Shown piece by piece: positions 28,137-39,932 of a stretch of DNA of 47,301 nucleotides. The DNA is taken from NCBI RefSeq assembly GCF_002869765.1, contig NZ_PNOR01000033.1:1-47301 (forward strand). The letters run 5' to 3'. The notes under the pieces are model-generated. The model ran no database searches, was not told the origin of the DNA, and saw only the letters and a list, made by a program, of their open reading frames with translations. Both the position numbers and the translations under genes were made by a program. The DNA is from Deinococcus planocerae. Lineage in GTDB: Bacteria; Deinococcota; Deinococci; Deinococcales; Deinococcaceae. The stretch's first letter is position 1, and every line of letters starts with the position of its first letter.

Positions 28137-28313
28137 AGTGGGCAGTGGTGAGTGGTGAGTGGGAAAAGAGGGGGCCCACTCTGCTGGCGCACTCGGCACG
28201 ACAAAGCTTGTCACCCTGAGCAAAGCGAAGGGTCCCCGGCATGGAAGGCGAGATGCTTTGCCGTGCTCAGCATGACAGCGTGTTTTTGCCCCGTCCACTA
28301 ACCACTGCCCACT
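28137..28313. repeat. Nested palindromic repeat (CAGTGGGCAGTGGT arms)
   Basis: AGTGGGCAGTGGT (28137-28149) pairs perfectly with ACCACTGCCCACT (28301-28313); the flanks carry further GTGAGTGG and CCACTCACCACT elements. The 68-bp repeat at 28210-28277 lies inside, so one family appears to have landed in another. It separates purN from the upstream dipeptidase gene. Confidence 0.75.
28210..28277. repeat. 68-bp GTCACCCTGAG...CATGACA repeat
   Basis: Aligns without gaps to 39121-39188; both are 68 bp. The ends form an imperfect inverted repeat (GTCACCCTGAGC against GCTCAGCATGAC), with AGCGAAGGG and GAGATG blocks conserved inside. The same family is present in diverged form at 13247-13450. Confidence 0.8.
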
Positions 28314-28324
28314 CACCACTACCC

Positions 28325-29704
<1,380 letters not shown>

Positions 29705-30031
29705 GCCGGGATGATAGCGGCGGGGGTGGGGTGGGGGTGGGCAGAGGAGGGAAGCAGGCAGAGGTGGCGCTTTGAGCTCCTCCCCCTTGAGGGGAGAGGC
29801 TGGGACTCGCAGAGCTGCGCAGCAGCGGGGGTGAACCGCAGCGGCGTCCCAAGGCCACTGGAAGGGAGAAGCCATCTTCTCAGCGGCGGGCCTGGTCACA
29901 CGCCCCCTCACCCGTTGCTTCGCAACGCCCTCTCCCGCAAGGGGAGAGGGAGCAAAACACCCACGGACCCCCGCTCAACGTCACCTTTCCCCACCTTCAA
30001 AAACCTTGCGGCGACTATACTCAAGCAAGGT
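29705..30031. other. 327-bp intergenic region
   Basis: No gene. It contains copy B of the composite repeat and, at its right end, the hspR promoter (TATACT at 30016-30021). A TTGCTTCGCAACG mini-palindrome (CGTTGC/GCAACG) lies inside the repeat near 29912-29924. Confidence 0.6.
29776..29953. repeat. Composite repeat, copy B (CTCCCCCTTGAGGGG type)
   Basis: Shares with copy A (21124-21270) the ordered blocks CTCCCCCTTGAGGGG, GGGGGTGAAC, GGCCA.TGGAAGGG, CATCTTC, GGTCACACGCCCCCTCACCC and CCCTCTCCC..AGGGGAGAGGGAG. It is about 30 bp longer, with an extra CGTTGC/GCAACG hairpin. Confidence 0.8.
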
Positions 30032-30823
<792 letters not shown>

Positions 30824-31198
30824 CGGGCGGGCCGGGGTCCTGCTCGTGCGCCGGGGCGACGATGGCCGCTGGGACCTCCCCGGCGGCGCGGTGAACGTGG
30901 GCGAGGAGGTGGAGGCTGCCGCCCGCCGTGAGGTGCAGGAGGAGACGGGTCTGACCCCGGGCCCCCTCAGCCTGCTCGGCGTCTTCAGCGGGGCGCGGCA
31001 CCGCCACACTTATCCGGAGGGCAACGTCGTCGCCTGGGTCACCGTCCTTGACACCGCGTCCTCTCTAGGCGGGGTGCCGCGCGCAGGAGACGATGCCGCC
31101 GAGGTCGCCTGGTGGTCCCTCGCGGCCCTGCCGACGGACGTGAGTGAGGCGACCCGCGCTTACTTCGACGCCCTATCTGCCCAAGTCGGGGAGACGGC

Positions 31199-32023
31199 AT
31201 GAGTCACCCCACCGACCTGTGGGTGGTCGGCGACGTTCACGGTGAGTGTGGCAAGCTGCGGACCCTCTTGCAGGGGGCGGACCTCATCTGCGCGGACGGC
31301 ACCTGGACGGGTGGGGAGGCGCACCTCGCCTTTCTGGGTGACTACCTCGACCGGGGACCGGACGGCCTCGGCGTCGTGCGGCTGGTTCGCAGGCTGGAGG
31401 AGGAGGCGCCGCGTTCGGGCGGGCGCGTGACGGCCCTGCTCGGCAACCACGAGGTGATGTTCCTCGCCGCCGAGCACTTCCGCCGGGCCGACCCGGGGGA
31501 CCGCTTCGGCTTTCAGGAGTACTGGGAGGCCAACGGCGGTCAGGTGCGGGACGCCGAGGGCCTCCACCCGGGCGACCTCGCCTGGCTCGCCGCGCGGCCT
31601 GCCCTCGCCCGGGTGGGCCGCTGGCTGCTCCTGCACGCCGACAGCCCGATGTACCTGCATCTGGGCGGCAGCGTGGAGGCCGTGAACGCCCGCGTCGCCG
31701 CCCTGCTGGCGAGCCACAGCCCCGAGGTCTGGGGCGGCTTCGCCAACGCCTTCGCCGACCGCCTCGCGTTCGTGGCTCCGGACGGAGAGGAGACGGCGCG
31801 CAGGCTCCTGGGCACCTTCGGGGGCGACCGCCTCGCCCACGGGCACACGCCCGTCTTCGTGCTCCTCGACGAGGACGGGCCGGACGAGGGGCTGCCCGCC
31901 GTGTACGCCGGGGGCCGGTGCGTGGCGCTCGACAGCGGCATGGCGTACCGGAAGGACGCGGGCTTCATCGCCCGGCTGGATGGCCGGGGCGTGGCCGAGG
32001 TCGTGGTCCTCTCGCAGGGCTGA
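31199..32023 (+). CDS. Metallophosphoesterase (calcineurin-like, PPP-type)
   Basis: A 274-aa phosphoesterase with the full metal-binding set: GDVHG near residue 11, [14 protein letters not shown], and later HADS and HGHTPVF. This spacing is that of bacterial PPP/ApaH-like protein phosphatases or diadenosine tetraphosphatases. Either substrate class is possible; it acts in the cytoplasm. The ATG overlaps the nudix stop by 4 nt. The nudix-plus-ApaH-like pairing fits a role in clearing dinucleotide or damaged-nucleotide stress signals, which is inference. Confidence 0.87.
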   Translation: MSHPTDLWVVGDVHGECGKLRTLLQGADLICADGTWTGGEAHLAFLGDYLDRGPDGLGVVRLVRRLEEEAPRSGGRVTALLGNHEVMFLAAEHFRRADPGDRFGFQEYWEANGGQVRDAEGLHPGDLAWLAARPALARVGRWLLLHADSPMYLHLGGSVEAVNARVAALLASHSPEVWGGFANAFADRLAFVAPDGEETARRLLGTFGGDRLAHGHTPVFVLLDEDGPDEGLPAVYAGGRCVALDSGMAYRKDAGFIARLDGRGVAEVVVLSQG

Positions 32024-32034
32024 GCCAAGGGAAG

Positions 32035-32063
32035 GGGGTGGACCGCCCCTCCTGGTCCACCCC
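32035..32063. terminator. Bidirectional hairpin between convergent genes
   Basis: A perfect 10-bp stem: GGGGTGGACC (32035-32044) against GGTCCACCCC (32054-32063), 9-nt loop. It lies between the convergent phosphoesterase and coiled-coil genes. There is no T run on either side. Confidence 0.6.
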
Positions 32064-32082
32064 TCCGCTCGGACGTGCCCGC

Positions 32083-32571
32083 TCAGGACTTGCGCTGGAG
32101 GTCGTCCTTGATCTCGGCCACGAGCTTTTCCCCGCCGCGCTGCACCTCGCCGCCCGCCGCGCGGACGGACGCGCCCGGCGACTGGCCCTGCATCACGTCG
32201 GAGGCGGCGGACTTCACGGCGTCGCCCGCGCGGGCGAGATTGCCCTCGGGGCCGGGGTTCACCCGCTTGATCAGGCCGTCGATCTGCTCTTTCACCGTGG
32301 GGTTGCTGCGGTACAGGGCGTACCCGCCGCCCACGAGGAGCACCAGCCCCCACGGAAAGCCGCCGCCCGAGGACTTCTGCTTCTTCAGGGCCGCCGTCAG
32401 GAGGCTGACCTCGCCCTGGAGGCTCTGGACCTCCTTTTGCTGCTTGGTGAGCGCGGCGGCCATCTCGGCGTGCTGCTTCATAACGGCCTTGGAAACCTGC
32501 TCCTCCATCTCGTGGCGGGCTTTCTGGGCGGCCTGCTTGAGGTCGGTCGTGGTGCGCGTGGCGGTGGTCAT
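32083..32571 (-). CDS. Coiled-coil protein with one membrane segment
   Basis: A 162-aa protein. Residues 1-65 are a predicted coiled coil (LKQAAQKARHEMEEQ through KQQKEVQSLQGEVSLLTAAL). A short hydrophobic stretch, GFPWGLVLLVGGGYALYR, follows and could cross or dip into the membrane. The C-terminal part (GNLARAGDAVKSAASDVMQ..GEKLVAEIKDDLQ) looks like a YtxH- or CsbD-style stress protein, but I do not claim the family. The ATG at 32571 has AGGAGG 8 nt upstream. Confidence 0.7.
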   Translation of the reverse strand: MTTATRTTTDLKQAAQKARHEMEEQVSKAVMKQHAEMAAALTKQQKEVQSLQGEVSLLTAALKKQKSSGGGFPWGLVLLVGGGYALYRSNPTVKEQIDGLIKRVNPGPEGNLARAGDAVKSAASDVMQGQSPGASVRAAGGEVQRGGEKLVAEIKDDLQRKS

Positions 32572-32768
32572 GTCGCTTTCCTCCTGGGAATTGAGCTGTG
32601 GACGCCTGCGGTGGCCCCTGTCGCGCTGCGGCCACCCTGGTCTCGTGAAGTCTGAGGGTCGGCTCTCCGAGGTTCTTGCGAGCGAGATAAAGGATTTTCC
32701 ACAAATTCGGGTGCATGAAGGCTTCCTCAAAGTCCGGCGGCGCTGGGGGCGGGTCCGGGGCGTGGGGT

Positions 32769-32774
32769 TACACT
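32769..32774 (+). promoter_or_regulatory. -10 box of the apt-like gene
   Basis: TACACT lies 7 nt upstream of the GTG start (leaderless type). Confidence 0.5.
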
Positions 32775-32781
32775 CGGGCAC

Positions 32782-33312
<531 letters not shown>

Positions 33313-33396
33313 CCGCTGGCGGCGCCGGGTCCCAACCCGCTCCTCCTGACCGCGCGGCTGCGTCTGGAGCCCCAGCGCGTCGGGCACGCGCCCGAG

Positions 33397-34425
<1,029 letters not shown>

Positions 34426-34506
34426 GGCGCGGCGAATCTTAAAGGGACGCTCAGGCCGCACTCCGGGAAGCGCTGCTAGCTTGGCAAGACAGAGGAGGGA
34501 ATTCCC

Positions 34507-34788
34507 ATGACCCAGAGCGACGACCAGCAGCTCCAGAACGTCCCGTCCGCCGACTCGTCCGTGAAGACCGAAGACGAGATCAGCAACGTGGACCTCCAGT
34601 TCATGGGCCGCACCGACGAGCACCGCGACGCCCTCAAGGACGCCCGCGCCGAAGCCCGCATCGCCGACGAGTTCGAGGACCGCGGCCTCGACAAGCAGGA
34701 CGTGGCCTCCAGCGGCAGCATGATCACCTCCGACCCCGCCAGCACCACCCCCGGCGACGAGACCTCGGACGACACGAGCAACGGCTGA
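34507..34788 (+). CDS. Small acidic hydrophilic protein
   Basis: A 93-aa protein very rich in Asp, Glu, Ser and Thr (SDDQQLQNVPSADSSVKTEDE, GDETSDDTSN) with a central helix MGRTDEHRDALKDARAEARIADEFEDRGL. No cysteines and no hydrophobic core, so it is probably partly disordered, as many stress or desiccation-related proteins are; that role is only a suggestion. Start is supported by AGGAGGG 7 nt upstream. I do not recognise a family. Confidence 0.7.
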   Translation: MTQSDDQQLQNVPSADSSVKTEDEISNVDLQFMGRTDEHRDALKDARAEARIADEFEDRGLDKQDVASSGSMITSDPASTTPGDETSDDTSNG

Positions 34789-34830
34789 GGTCGTCTGGCC
34801 CCGGTGAGGGACCGGGGATACAGAAGGTCG

Positions 34831-34879
34831 AAGGCAGAAAGCAGAAGGCGCCCCCGCTCGGCCTTCTGCTTTCTGCCTT
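34831..34879. terminator. Perfect 19-bp hairpin between convergent genes
   Basis: AAGGCAGAAAGCAGAAGGC (34831-34849) pairs perfectly with the sequence at 34861-34879, with an 11-nt loop. On the plus strand it ends in TTTT, and on the minus strand a less clear T-rich end is present. It can serve both the small acidic gene and mnmE. The purine-rich arms, GCAGAAAGCAGAA, look like a repeat element. Confidence 0.75.
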
Positions 34880-34899
34880 TTGCGACGTTCGCGGGAAGG

Positions 34900-36219
34900 T
34901 TACTTCCCCACGCAAAAGTTCCGGAACACCGCGTCCACCACGTCCTCGCCCACGTCGCGCCCGGTCAGCTCCGCGAGTGAGCGCAACGCCTCCTCCAGCT
35001 CGTACCCGGCCAGCTCGTCGGGGAGGAGGCGGGCCGCGCGAACGTGCTCCAGCGCCCGCCGCGCCGCGTCTGCCTGCCGCTCGGTCGTGAGCCACGCCTC
35101 GCCCCGCGCCGCGTCGCCGATCAGGGCCGCGTGGATGGCGTCTCGCAACCTGGGCAGGCCTTCTCCGGTCACCGCGCTCACGGCCAGCGTAGTGGGGTCG
35201 GTCCACGCGGCGGGGAGGTCGCTCTTCGTCCGCACGCGCAGCACCCGCGCCGCTTCGGGCAACTCGGCGGGCAGCGCCTCGCGGGACAGGCTGCCGTCCT
35301 CCAGCGCGAGCACGAGGTCGGCGGAGGTCGCGAGGCTCACCGCCTGACGGACCCCGGCGGCCTCCACCGCGTCCGCCGTCTCGCGGATGCCCGCCGTGTC
35401 CACCAGCGTGACGGGCACCCCGGCGAGGGAGAGCTGGGCCTCCAGGTAGTCGCGCGTGGTGCCCGGAATCGGCGTGACGATGGACCGCTCGTAGCCCAGC
35501 AGCGCGTTGAGGAGGCTGCTCTTGCCCGCGTTGGGAGGGCCGATCAGGGCGAGGCGAGCGCCCCGGGTGGCGACCTGACCGGCGCGCGCCGTCCCCACCA
35601 AGGCCTCCAATTCTGCCTCCGCTGCCCGGAGGGGCGCGTCCCGGTCCTCCTCGGGCACCCCCTCCTCCGGGTAGTCGAGGAGGGCCTGGATCGCCGCCAG
35701 TGTGCGCGTGACGTGAGCGGCCACCCCCTCCACCCGCTGCCCGAGCGCCCCCGCGAGGCCCAGGGACGCTTGCCGCCGCGCCGTGTCCGTCCCCGCGTTC
35801 ACGAGCCCCAGCACCGCCTCCGCCTGCGCGAGGTCGAGCCTGCCCGCGAGGTACGCCCGCTGGGTGAACTCCCCGGGCCGGGCCGGACGCGCCCCGAGTT
35901 CGAGGACCCGCGCCAGGACGCGCCCCAGCACCGCCGGGCTCCCGTGCGTCTGGAGTTCGGCCACATCCTCGCCCGTGTAGCTGCGGGGGGCGCGGAAGAC
36001 CAGACACAACCCCTCGTCGAGCACCTCGCCGTCGTCGGCCACGAGTTGCCCGAAGAGGAACCGCCCGCCCCCCGTCGCGCTGGGCCTGCGCCGCCCCCGG
36101 AACACGCCGTCCGCGACCCTCAGCGCCTCCGGCCCGCTCACCCGCACGATGCCCACGCCCGCGCTGCCGGGGGCGGTGGCGATGGCGGCGATGGTATCCG
36201 AGAGGCCGAGGCGGGTCAC
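34900..36219 (-). CDS. mnmE: tRNA modification GTPase MnmE
   Basis: A 439-aa GTPase that with MnmG makes 5-carboxymethylaminomethyl-uridine at the wobble position. N-terminal folate-binding domain: [22 protein letters not shown] and [18 protein letters not shown]. The G domain inserted in the helical domain has [16 protein letters not shown] near residue 223, PGTTRD and VDTAGIR. The C-terminal cysteine motif is FCVGK at the very end, as expected. The GTG start at 36219 has TACCCT 6 nt upstream. MnmG (GidA) is not in the window. Confidence 0.96.
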   Translation of the reverse strand: MTRLGLSDTIAAIATAPGSAGVGIVRVSGPEALRVADGVFRGRRRPSATGGGRFLFGQLVADDGEVLDEGLCLVFRAPRSYTGEDVAELQTHGSPAVLGRVLARVLELGARPARPGEFTQRAYLAGRLDLAQAEAVLGLVNAGTDTARRQASLGLAGALGQRVEGVAAHVTRTLAAIQALLDYPEEGVPEEDRDAPLRAAEAELEALVGTARAGQVATRGARLALIGPPNAGKSSLLNALLGYERSIVTPIPGTTRDYLEAQLSLAGVPVTLVDTAGIRETADAVEAAGVRQAVSLATSADLVLALEDGSLSREALPAELPEAARVLRVRTKSDLPAAWTDPTTLAVSAVTGEGLPRLRDAIHAALIGDAARGEAWLTTERQADAARRALEHVRAARLLPDELAGYELEEALRSLAELTGRDVGEDVVDAVFRNFCVGK

Positions 36220-36259
36220 GGGGGCAGGGTAGCAGGGGAGGGCGAAGATGGGTGTTGAG

Positions 36260-36303
36260 ACGTAACACGGTTCTCCCCAGGTGCCGACTCGCCCCTGTTA
36301 CGT
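36260..36303. repeat. Inverted repeat between mnmE and the SUKH gene
   Basis: ACGTAACA (36260-36267) pairs perfectly with TGTTACGT (36296-36303), 28 bp between arms. It lies in the divergent promoter region; the right arm overlaps a possible -10 box (TACGTT) of the SUKH gene. It could be a regulator site. Confidence 0.5.
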
Positions 36304-36315
36304 TATCCACGACTT

Positions 36316-36816
36316 ATGGAGGAGATGCAAAGAGTGCTGTTGTCCTACCGGGAAGGCCAAGTGGCGAGGCAGTCGCCGCTGGGGCCGTTGTTTCACACGT
36401 TTTACGCTCCTGCTGAGCGTTCTGCCATTGTGCGTGTGTTCGAGCAAAGAGGGCTGCCAAAGGCCCTTGAAGATTTTTGGCTGAGAACGTCCGGTGCGCG
36501 TTTATACGAGGATGTTACCTACGGTCAATGGGGGTTAGTTCTCTATTCACCTGAGGAAGCGGGAGCGCGTTCGCAAGATGCAAAAGAAGAACGCCCAGAA
36601 GATTACCGTATCGGTGATCTGATCGTCGGTGAATTCCTGGGCGATTTGGATGTTCTTCTAATCGCAGCGGAGATGAGCAGTTTTAATTTTGGCGCTGTGT
36701 ACGTTGCTTCGCCCCTTGATCCTCGTGCCGAGTGGCCCAAAGTCGGGGACAATCTGGGCGACTTTCTGGAAGAGTTTGCTCAGGTGAATGGCGAGAAGTT
36801 CTGGGAGGGTAACTGA
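36316..36816 (+). CDS. SMI1/KNR4 (SUKH) family protein
   Basis: A 166-aa single-domain protein with SUKH-type features: RVFEQRGLPKALEDFWLRTSGARLYEDV, an aromatic core (YGQWGLVLYSPEE), and C-terminal LGDFLEEFAQVNGEKFWE. SUKH proteins are the commonest immunity proteins of polymorphic toxin systems, but many are orphans. No toxin gene is next to it. GC content is distinctly lower (about 50%) than the surrounding DNA, so it may be transferred. The start at 36316 has no Shine-Dalgarno. Confidence 0.7.
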   Translation: MEEMQRVLLSYREGQVARQSPLGPLFHTFYAPAERSAIVRVFEQRGLPKALEDFWLRTSGARLYEDVTYGQWGLVLYSPEEAGARSQDAKEERPEDYRIGDLIVGEFLGDLDVLLIAAEMSSFNFGAVYVASPLDPRAEWPKVGDNLGDFLEEFAQVNGEKFWEGN

Positions 36817-36817
36817 C

Positions 36818-37462
<645 letters not shown>

Positions 37463-37543
37463 GGCGGGCCTCCCGTCTGGGCCACCTCCCCGCGGTTCTC
37501 CTCTTCGGGTGTCGGCTCCGTTCGGGGGAAAAGGCCGCCTCCT

Positions 37544-37613
37544 AAAAGAAAAGACCCCTCAAACACGGCTTCGTGTTCGTGGGGAGAGAGGCAGCGTACC
37601 CTGTTCAGGGCAT
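37544..37613 (-). ncRNA. Candidate short leader RNA or attenuator
   Basis: Transcription from TATACT (37620-37625) would start near 37613 and meet a terminator 60 nt later: CCCC-acg-AACACG-aagc-CGTGTT-tga-GGGG (37555-37584) followed by TCTTTTCTTTT (37544-37553). The RNA begins ATG CCC TGA, a start-stop mini-ORF, then CCCTGaaCAGGG. This could be a small RNA or control read-through into the DUF4258 gene 82 nt downstream. Confidence 0.45.
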
Positions 37614-37619
37614 GGGGCG

Positions 37620-37625
37620 AGTATA
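37620..37625 (-). promoter_or_regulatory. Promoter of the DUF4258 leader
   Basis: TGCTATACT, an extended -10 element on the minus strand. The 16 bp CTATACTCGCCCCATG are identical to those at the start of the DUF305 gene. Confidence 0.55.
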
Positions 37626-37764
37626 GCACGCCCCTCGGCGTACACGACGTGACGCGCCGTGCAGACGGGGAGGGACGCCCCTTCTTACGCTGACCGTGTT
37701 CGCCCGGCCTGTGCTCGCTGAAGGTGACCGCCCCCGGCCCCGCGCTCCCAGGAGGTGTCCTGCC

Positions 37765-38628
37765 ATGATCCGACCGATGCAAGCGACCGACGCCCCCGAC
37801 GTGCTCGCCCTGCTCTCCTGGATGGACGACGCGCCCGAGCGCGAGGTCTTCGCCCCCGATGCCCGCGACGCCGCGTCCCTGCACGACGAGTGCGAGGACC
37901 GGGTGTGCCTCGTGGCCGAGGGGATAGACGGCGTGGTGCAGGCTTACTGCGGGCTTGCCCCCTTCCGAGACGGGCTGGTGCTGGAGGGCCCGCTCGGCAC
38001 GGGCGAGCTGCACGGGCTGCTCAGGCGGGCGGTGGAACGGGCGGACGGCCTGCCCGTCTACGCCTTCAGCGCCCGCGATAACCTTGCCGTGCGGGAGGCG
38101 CTGGAGGCGGCGGGCTTCGCGGCCATGCACACCACCGACTTCTACACGGGCCGCGCCGAGCACCTCGCCCGCTCGGCCCGCGTGCCCCCCGAGTACACCA
38201 CCGAGACGGCCCTTTCTCCGCAGGAATACCGCTCGCTTTTCCGCGCCGCCGAGGACGGCTGGTCGGGACGACTCGACTGGACGGACGCCGAGTTGCGGGC
38301 ACATTTTGTGCGCGACGACGTGCGGCTCGTGGCCTTGCGCCGGGGCGGGCGGGCGGTGGGGTTCGCCGAACTCGAACTCAACGCCGAGGCGGCCCGCGCC
38401 GACCTGACCTACGTGGCCGTCCACCCCGCCGACCGGGGGCAGGGGCTGGGGCGCGTCCTGCTGGGGCTCGCCGCTGCCGAGGCCACCGTGCACCCCGAGG
38501 TCCGCACCCTGCGCGCCCGCGCCCACGACCACGCCCGTCCGGCCCGCGCCCTGTACGCCCGCGCGGGCCTGACGCACTGCCGAAGCGTGGTGACCTACCT
38601 GCGCGACGACACGGAGGGAGAGCCGTAA
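37765..38628 (+). CDS. Tandem GNAT acetyltransferase
   Basis: A 287-aa protein with two GNAT domains. The N-terminal one (IRPMQATDAPDVLALL) is degenerate; the C-terminal one has LTYVAVHPADRGQGLGRVLLGLAAAEA, whose RGQGLG is the acetyl-CoA pyrophosphate loop, followed by ARALYARAGLTHCRSV. Acceptor unknown. The ATG at 37765 has an AGGAGGT Shine-Dalgarno 8 nt upstream; a GTG at 37696 would add 23 residues of low quality. It belongs to a class common in Deinococcus. Confidence 0.85.
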   Translation: MIRPMQATDAPDVLALLSWMDDAPEREVFAPDARDAASLHDECEDRVCLVAEGIDGVVQAYCGLAPFRDGLVLEGPLGTGELHGLLRRAVERADGLPVYAFSARDNLAVREALEAAGFAAMHTTDFYTGRAEHLARSARVPPEYTTETALSPQEYRSLFRAAEDGWSGRLDWTDAELRAHFVRDDVRLVALRRGGRAVGFAELELNAEAARADLTYVAVHPADRGQGLGRVLLGLAAAEATVHPEVRTLRARAHDHARPARALYARAGLTHCRSVVTYLRDDTEGEP

Positions 38629-38724
38629 GAGGTGCTGGGCCGGGCGCTGGGGTGGGTGGCGCTGTGGCTCGTGGCAAGGTGGGCCGCACAATCCCTGCGC
38701 CGTCCCCGCGCTAGCCTCCCCGGC

Positions 38725-39030
38725 ATGGGGAAACGTGACCGCCACGCCGTCCGCACCGCCTACGTCACGCTGCGCGACCTGCCCGGCTCGCGGGTGATGT
38801 TCTGGGTGGTGGACGAGTGCCCGTACTGCGGCGCGCGGCACTTCCACCCCGCCGGAAACCTCCGCACCGCCGACCCCAGCGAACGCCTCGGGGAACAGCC
38901 CGCCATGTGCGACCCCGGCCTGACCTACGAGTTGAGCCTGCCGCCGAGTCCCAAGAAGAAAAATGGCAAGCAGGAGCGCCGCAAGGAAAGGCGCGAGGGC
39001 AAACGGGGCGGGCTGGACGACGAGTATTAG
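38725..39030 (+). CDS. Small zinc-ribbon-type protein
   Basis: A 101-aa protein. DECPYCGARHFHPAG and a later PAMCDPG supply a CxxC-H-H-C cluster that could bind zinc. The C-terminus is very basic then acidic (KKKNGKQERRKERREGKRGG..DDEY) and probably binds nucleic acid. I do not recognise the family. TAGCCT lies 7 nt before the ATG at 38725; in-frame sequence upstream is less coherent. Confidence 0.65.
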   Translation: MGKRDRHAVRTAYVTLRDLPGSRVMFWVVDECPYCGARHFHPAGNLRTADPSERLGEQPAMCDPGLTYELSLPPSPKKKNGKQERRKERREGKRGGLDDEY

Positions 39031-39120
39031 GACAGGCAAAGGGAAGCGGGCGCAGAGGCGAAGTGCTGCGCCCGCTCCTCCTTGTTCTGCGTTCTTATAG
39101 CCTTTGACAAGGGAAAAGTT

Positions 39121-39188
39121 GTCACCCTGAGAGAAGCGAAGGGACCACTGCCAGGAAGACGAGATGTTTCGCCTCGCTCAACATGACA
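39121..39188. repeat. 68-bp GTCACCCTGAG...CATGACA repeat
   Basis: Same length and order as 28210-28277, ungapped. Ends are GTCACCCTGAG and CAACATGACA. It lies between the convergent zinc-ribbon and DUF305 genes. Confidence 0.8.
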
Positions 39189-39209
39189 TCGTTTTCGTGT
39201 CAAACGTCT

Positions 39210-39842
39210 TCAGTGTTGATGCCCGCCCATCTCCATGCCCTCCGTTCCTCCCTGACTGCCCCCCGCCGGAGCTGGAAGGGGTTGCGCGTTCCGGTCGGCG
39301 AGAAGCTGCGTCATCAGGCGAATCTCGCCCCCCTGCGCCGCCTGAATCTGCCGGGCGAGGGCCTGAACCTCGGGCCGGACGCCGTTTTCCAGGGCGGGCT
39401 CGACCATTTCCAGGGCTCCCCGGTGGTGGCGGATCATCAGTTGCAGGAAGGTCTTCTCCGCCTCCGAGACGGGCTGGGTGTCTATGCTGCCCAGTTCGGC
39501 GGGGGTCGCCATGCCCATCATCCGGGCGTGTTCTGCCGTCATGCCCTGGCCGCCCCACGGCAGGCCCCACAGCGTCAGCCAGCCGCGCATCTGCCCGATC
39601 TGCTCCTGCTGCGAGAGCATGATGTCGAGCGCGAGCGCCCGGATCGTGCGGTCCTCGCTGCGGTCCCGGATGCGCGTCGCCAGGTCCACCGCCTGCGCGT
39701 GGTGCTGGATCATCTCGCGCACGAAGCGGACCTCGGTGCTGCCCTCGCGCGGAGGGGTGAGCCGGGGGCCGAGGGTCAGCCCACCGACGAGCGCGAGGAC
39801 GGCGAGCACGAGCAGGGCGAGGAGGCCGGGGCGGCGTGTCAT
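39210..39842 (-). CDS. DUF305-domain protein (exported)
   Basis: A 210-aa protein with an N-terminal membrane anchor or signal (LLALLVLAVLALVGGLTLG) and a DUF305 ferritin-like domain. The domain's paired histidines are visible twice: EMIQHHAQAVDLA and LMIRHHRGALEMV, with Met-rich stretches between (ARMMGMATP). Such proteins are linked with copper and metal stress. The C-terminus is Met/His-rich (GMEMGGHQH), consistent with metal binding. The ATG at 39842 has TATACT 6 nt upstream. Confidence 0.88.
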   Translation of the reverse strand: MTRRPGLLALLVLAVLALVGGLTLGPRLTPPREGSTEVRFVREMIQHHAQAVDLATRIRDRSEDRTIRALALDIMLSQQEQIGQMRGWLTLWGLPWGGQGMTAEHARMMGMATPAELGSIDTQPVSEAEKTFLQLMIRHHRGALEMVEPALENGVRPEVQALARQIQAAQGGEIRLMTQLLADRNAQPLPAPAGGSQGGTEGMEMGGHQH

Positions 39843-39932
39843 GGGGCGAGTATAGGAAGGGGAGGGGAGGCGCCGCGTCCCGAGTTCCACGCTCCACAAT
39901 CCACCCTGCCGCGTCCTCTACACTGACGTGTT

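Larger units (their letters stand above)
37463..37764. other. 302-bp divergent intergenic region
   Basis: Holds a minus-strand promoter, a terminator and a leader for the DUF4258 gene, plus the TACGCT (37686-37691) promoter of the tandem GNAT gene and AGGAGG (37750-37755). No protein-coding gene is convincing. Confidence 0.6.

Noticed and set aside
36299..36315. Possible second RDRM (TTACGTTATCCACGACT) before the SUKH gene
   Set aside because: Only about half of the positions match, and the right arm does not mirror the left; not palindromic.
37605..37613. Leaderless gene at the 37620 promoter
   Set aside because: The ATG is followed by one codon and a stop (ATG CCC TGA); described instead as a leader or attenuator.
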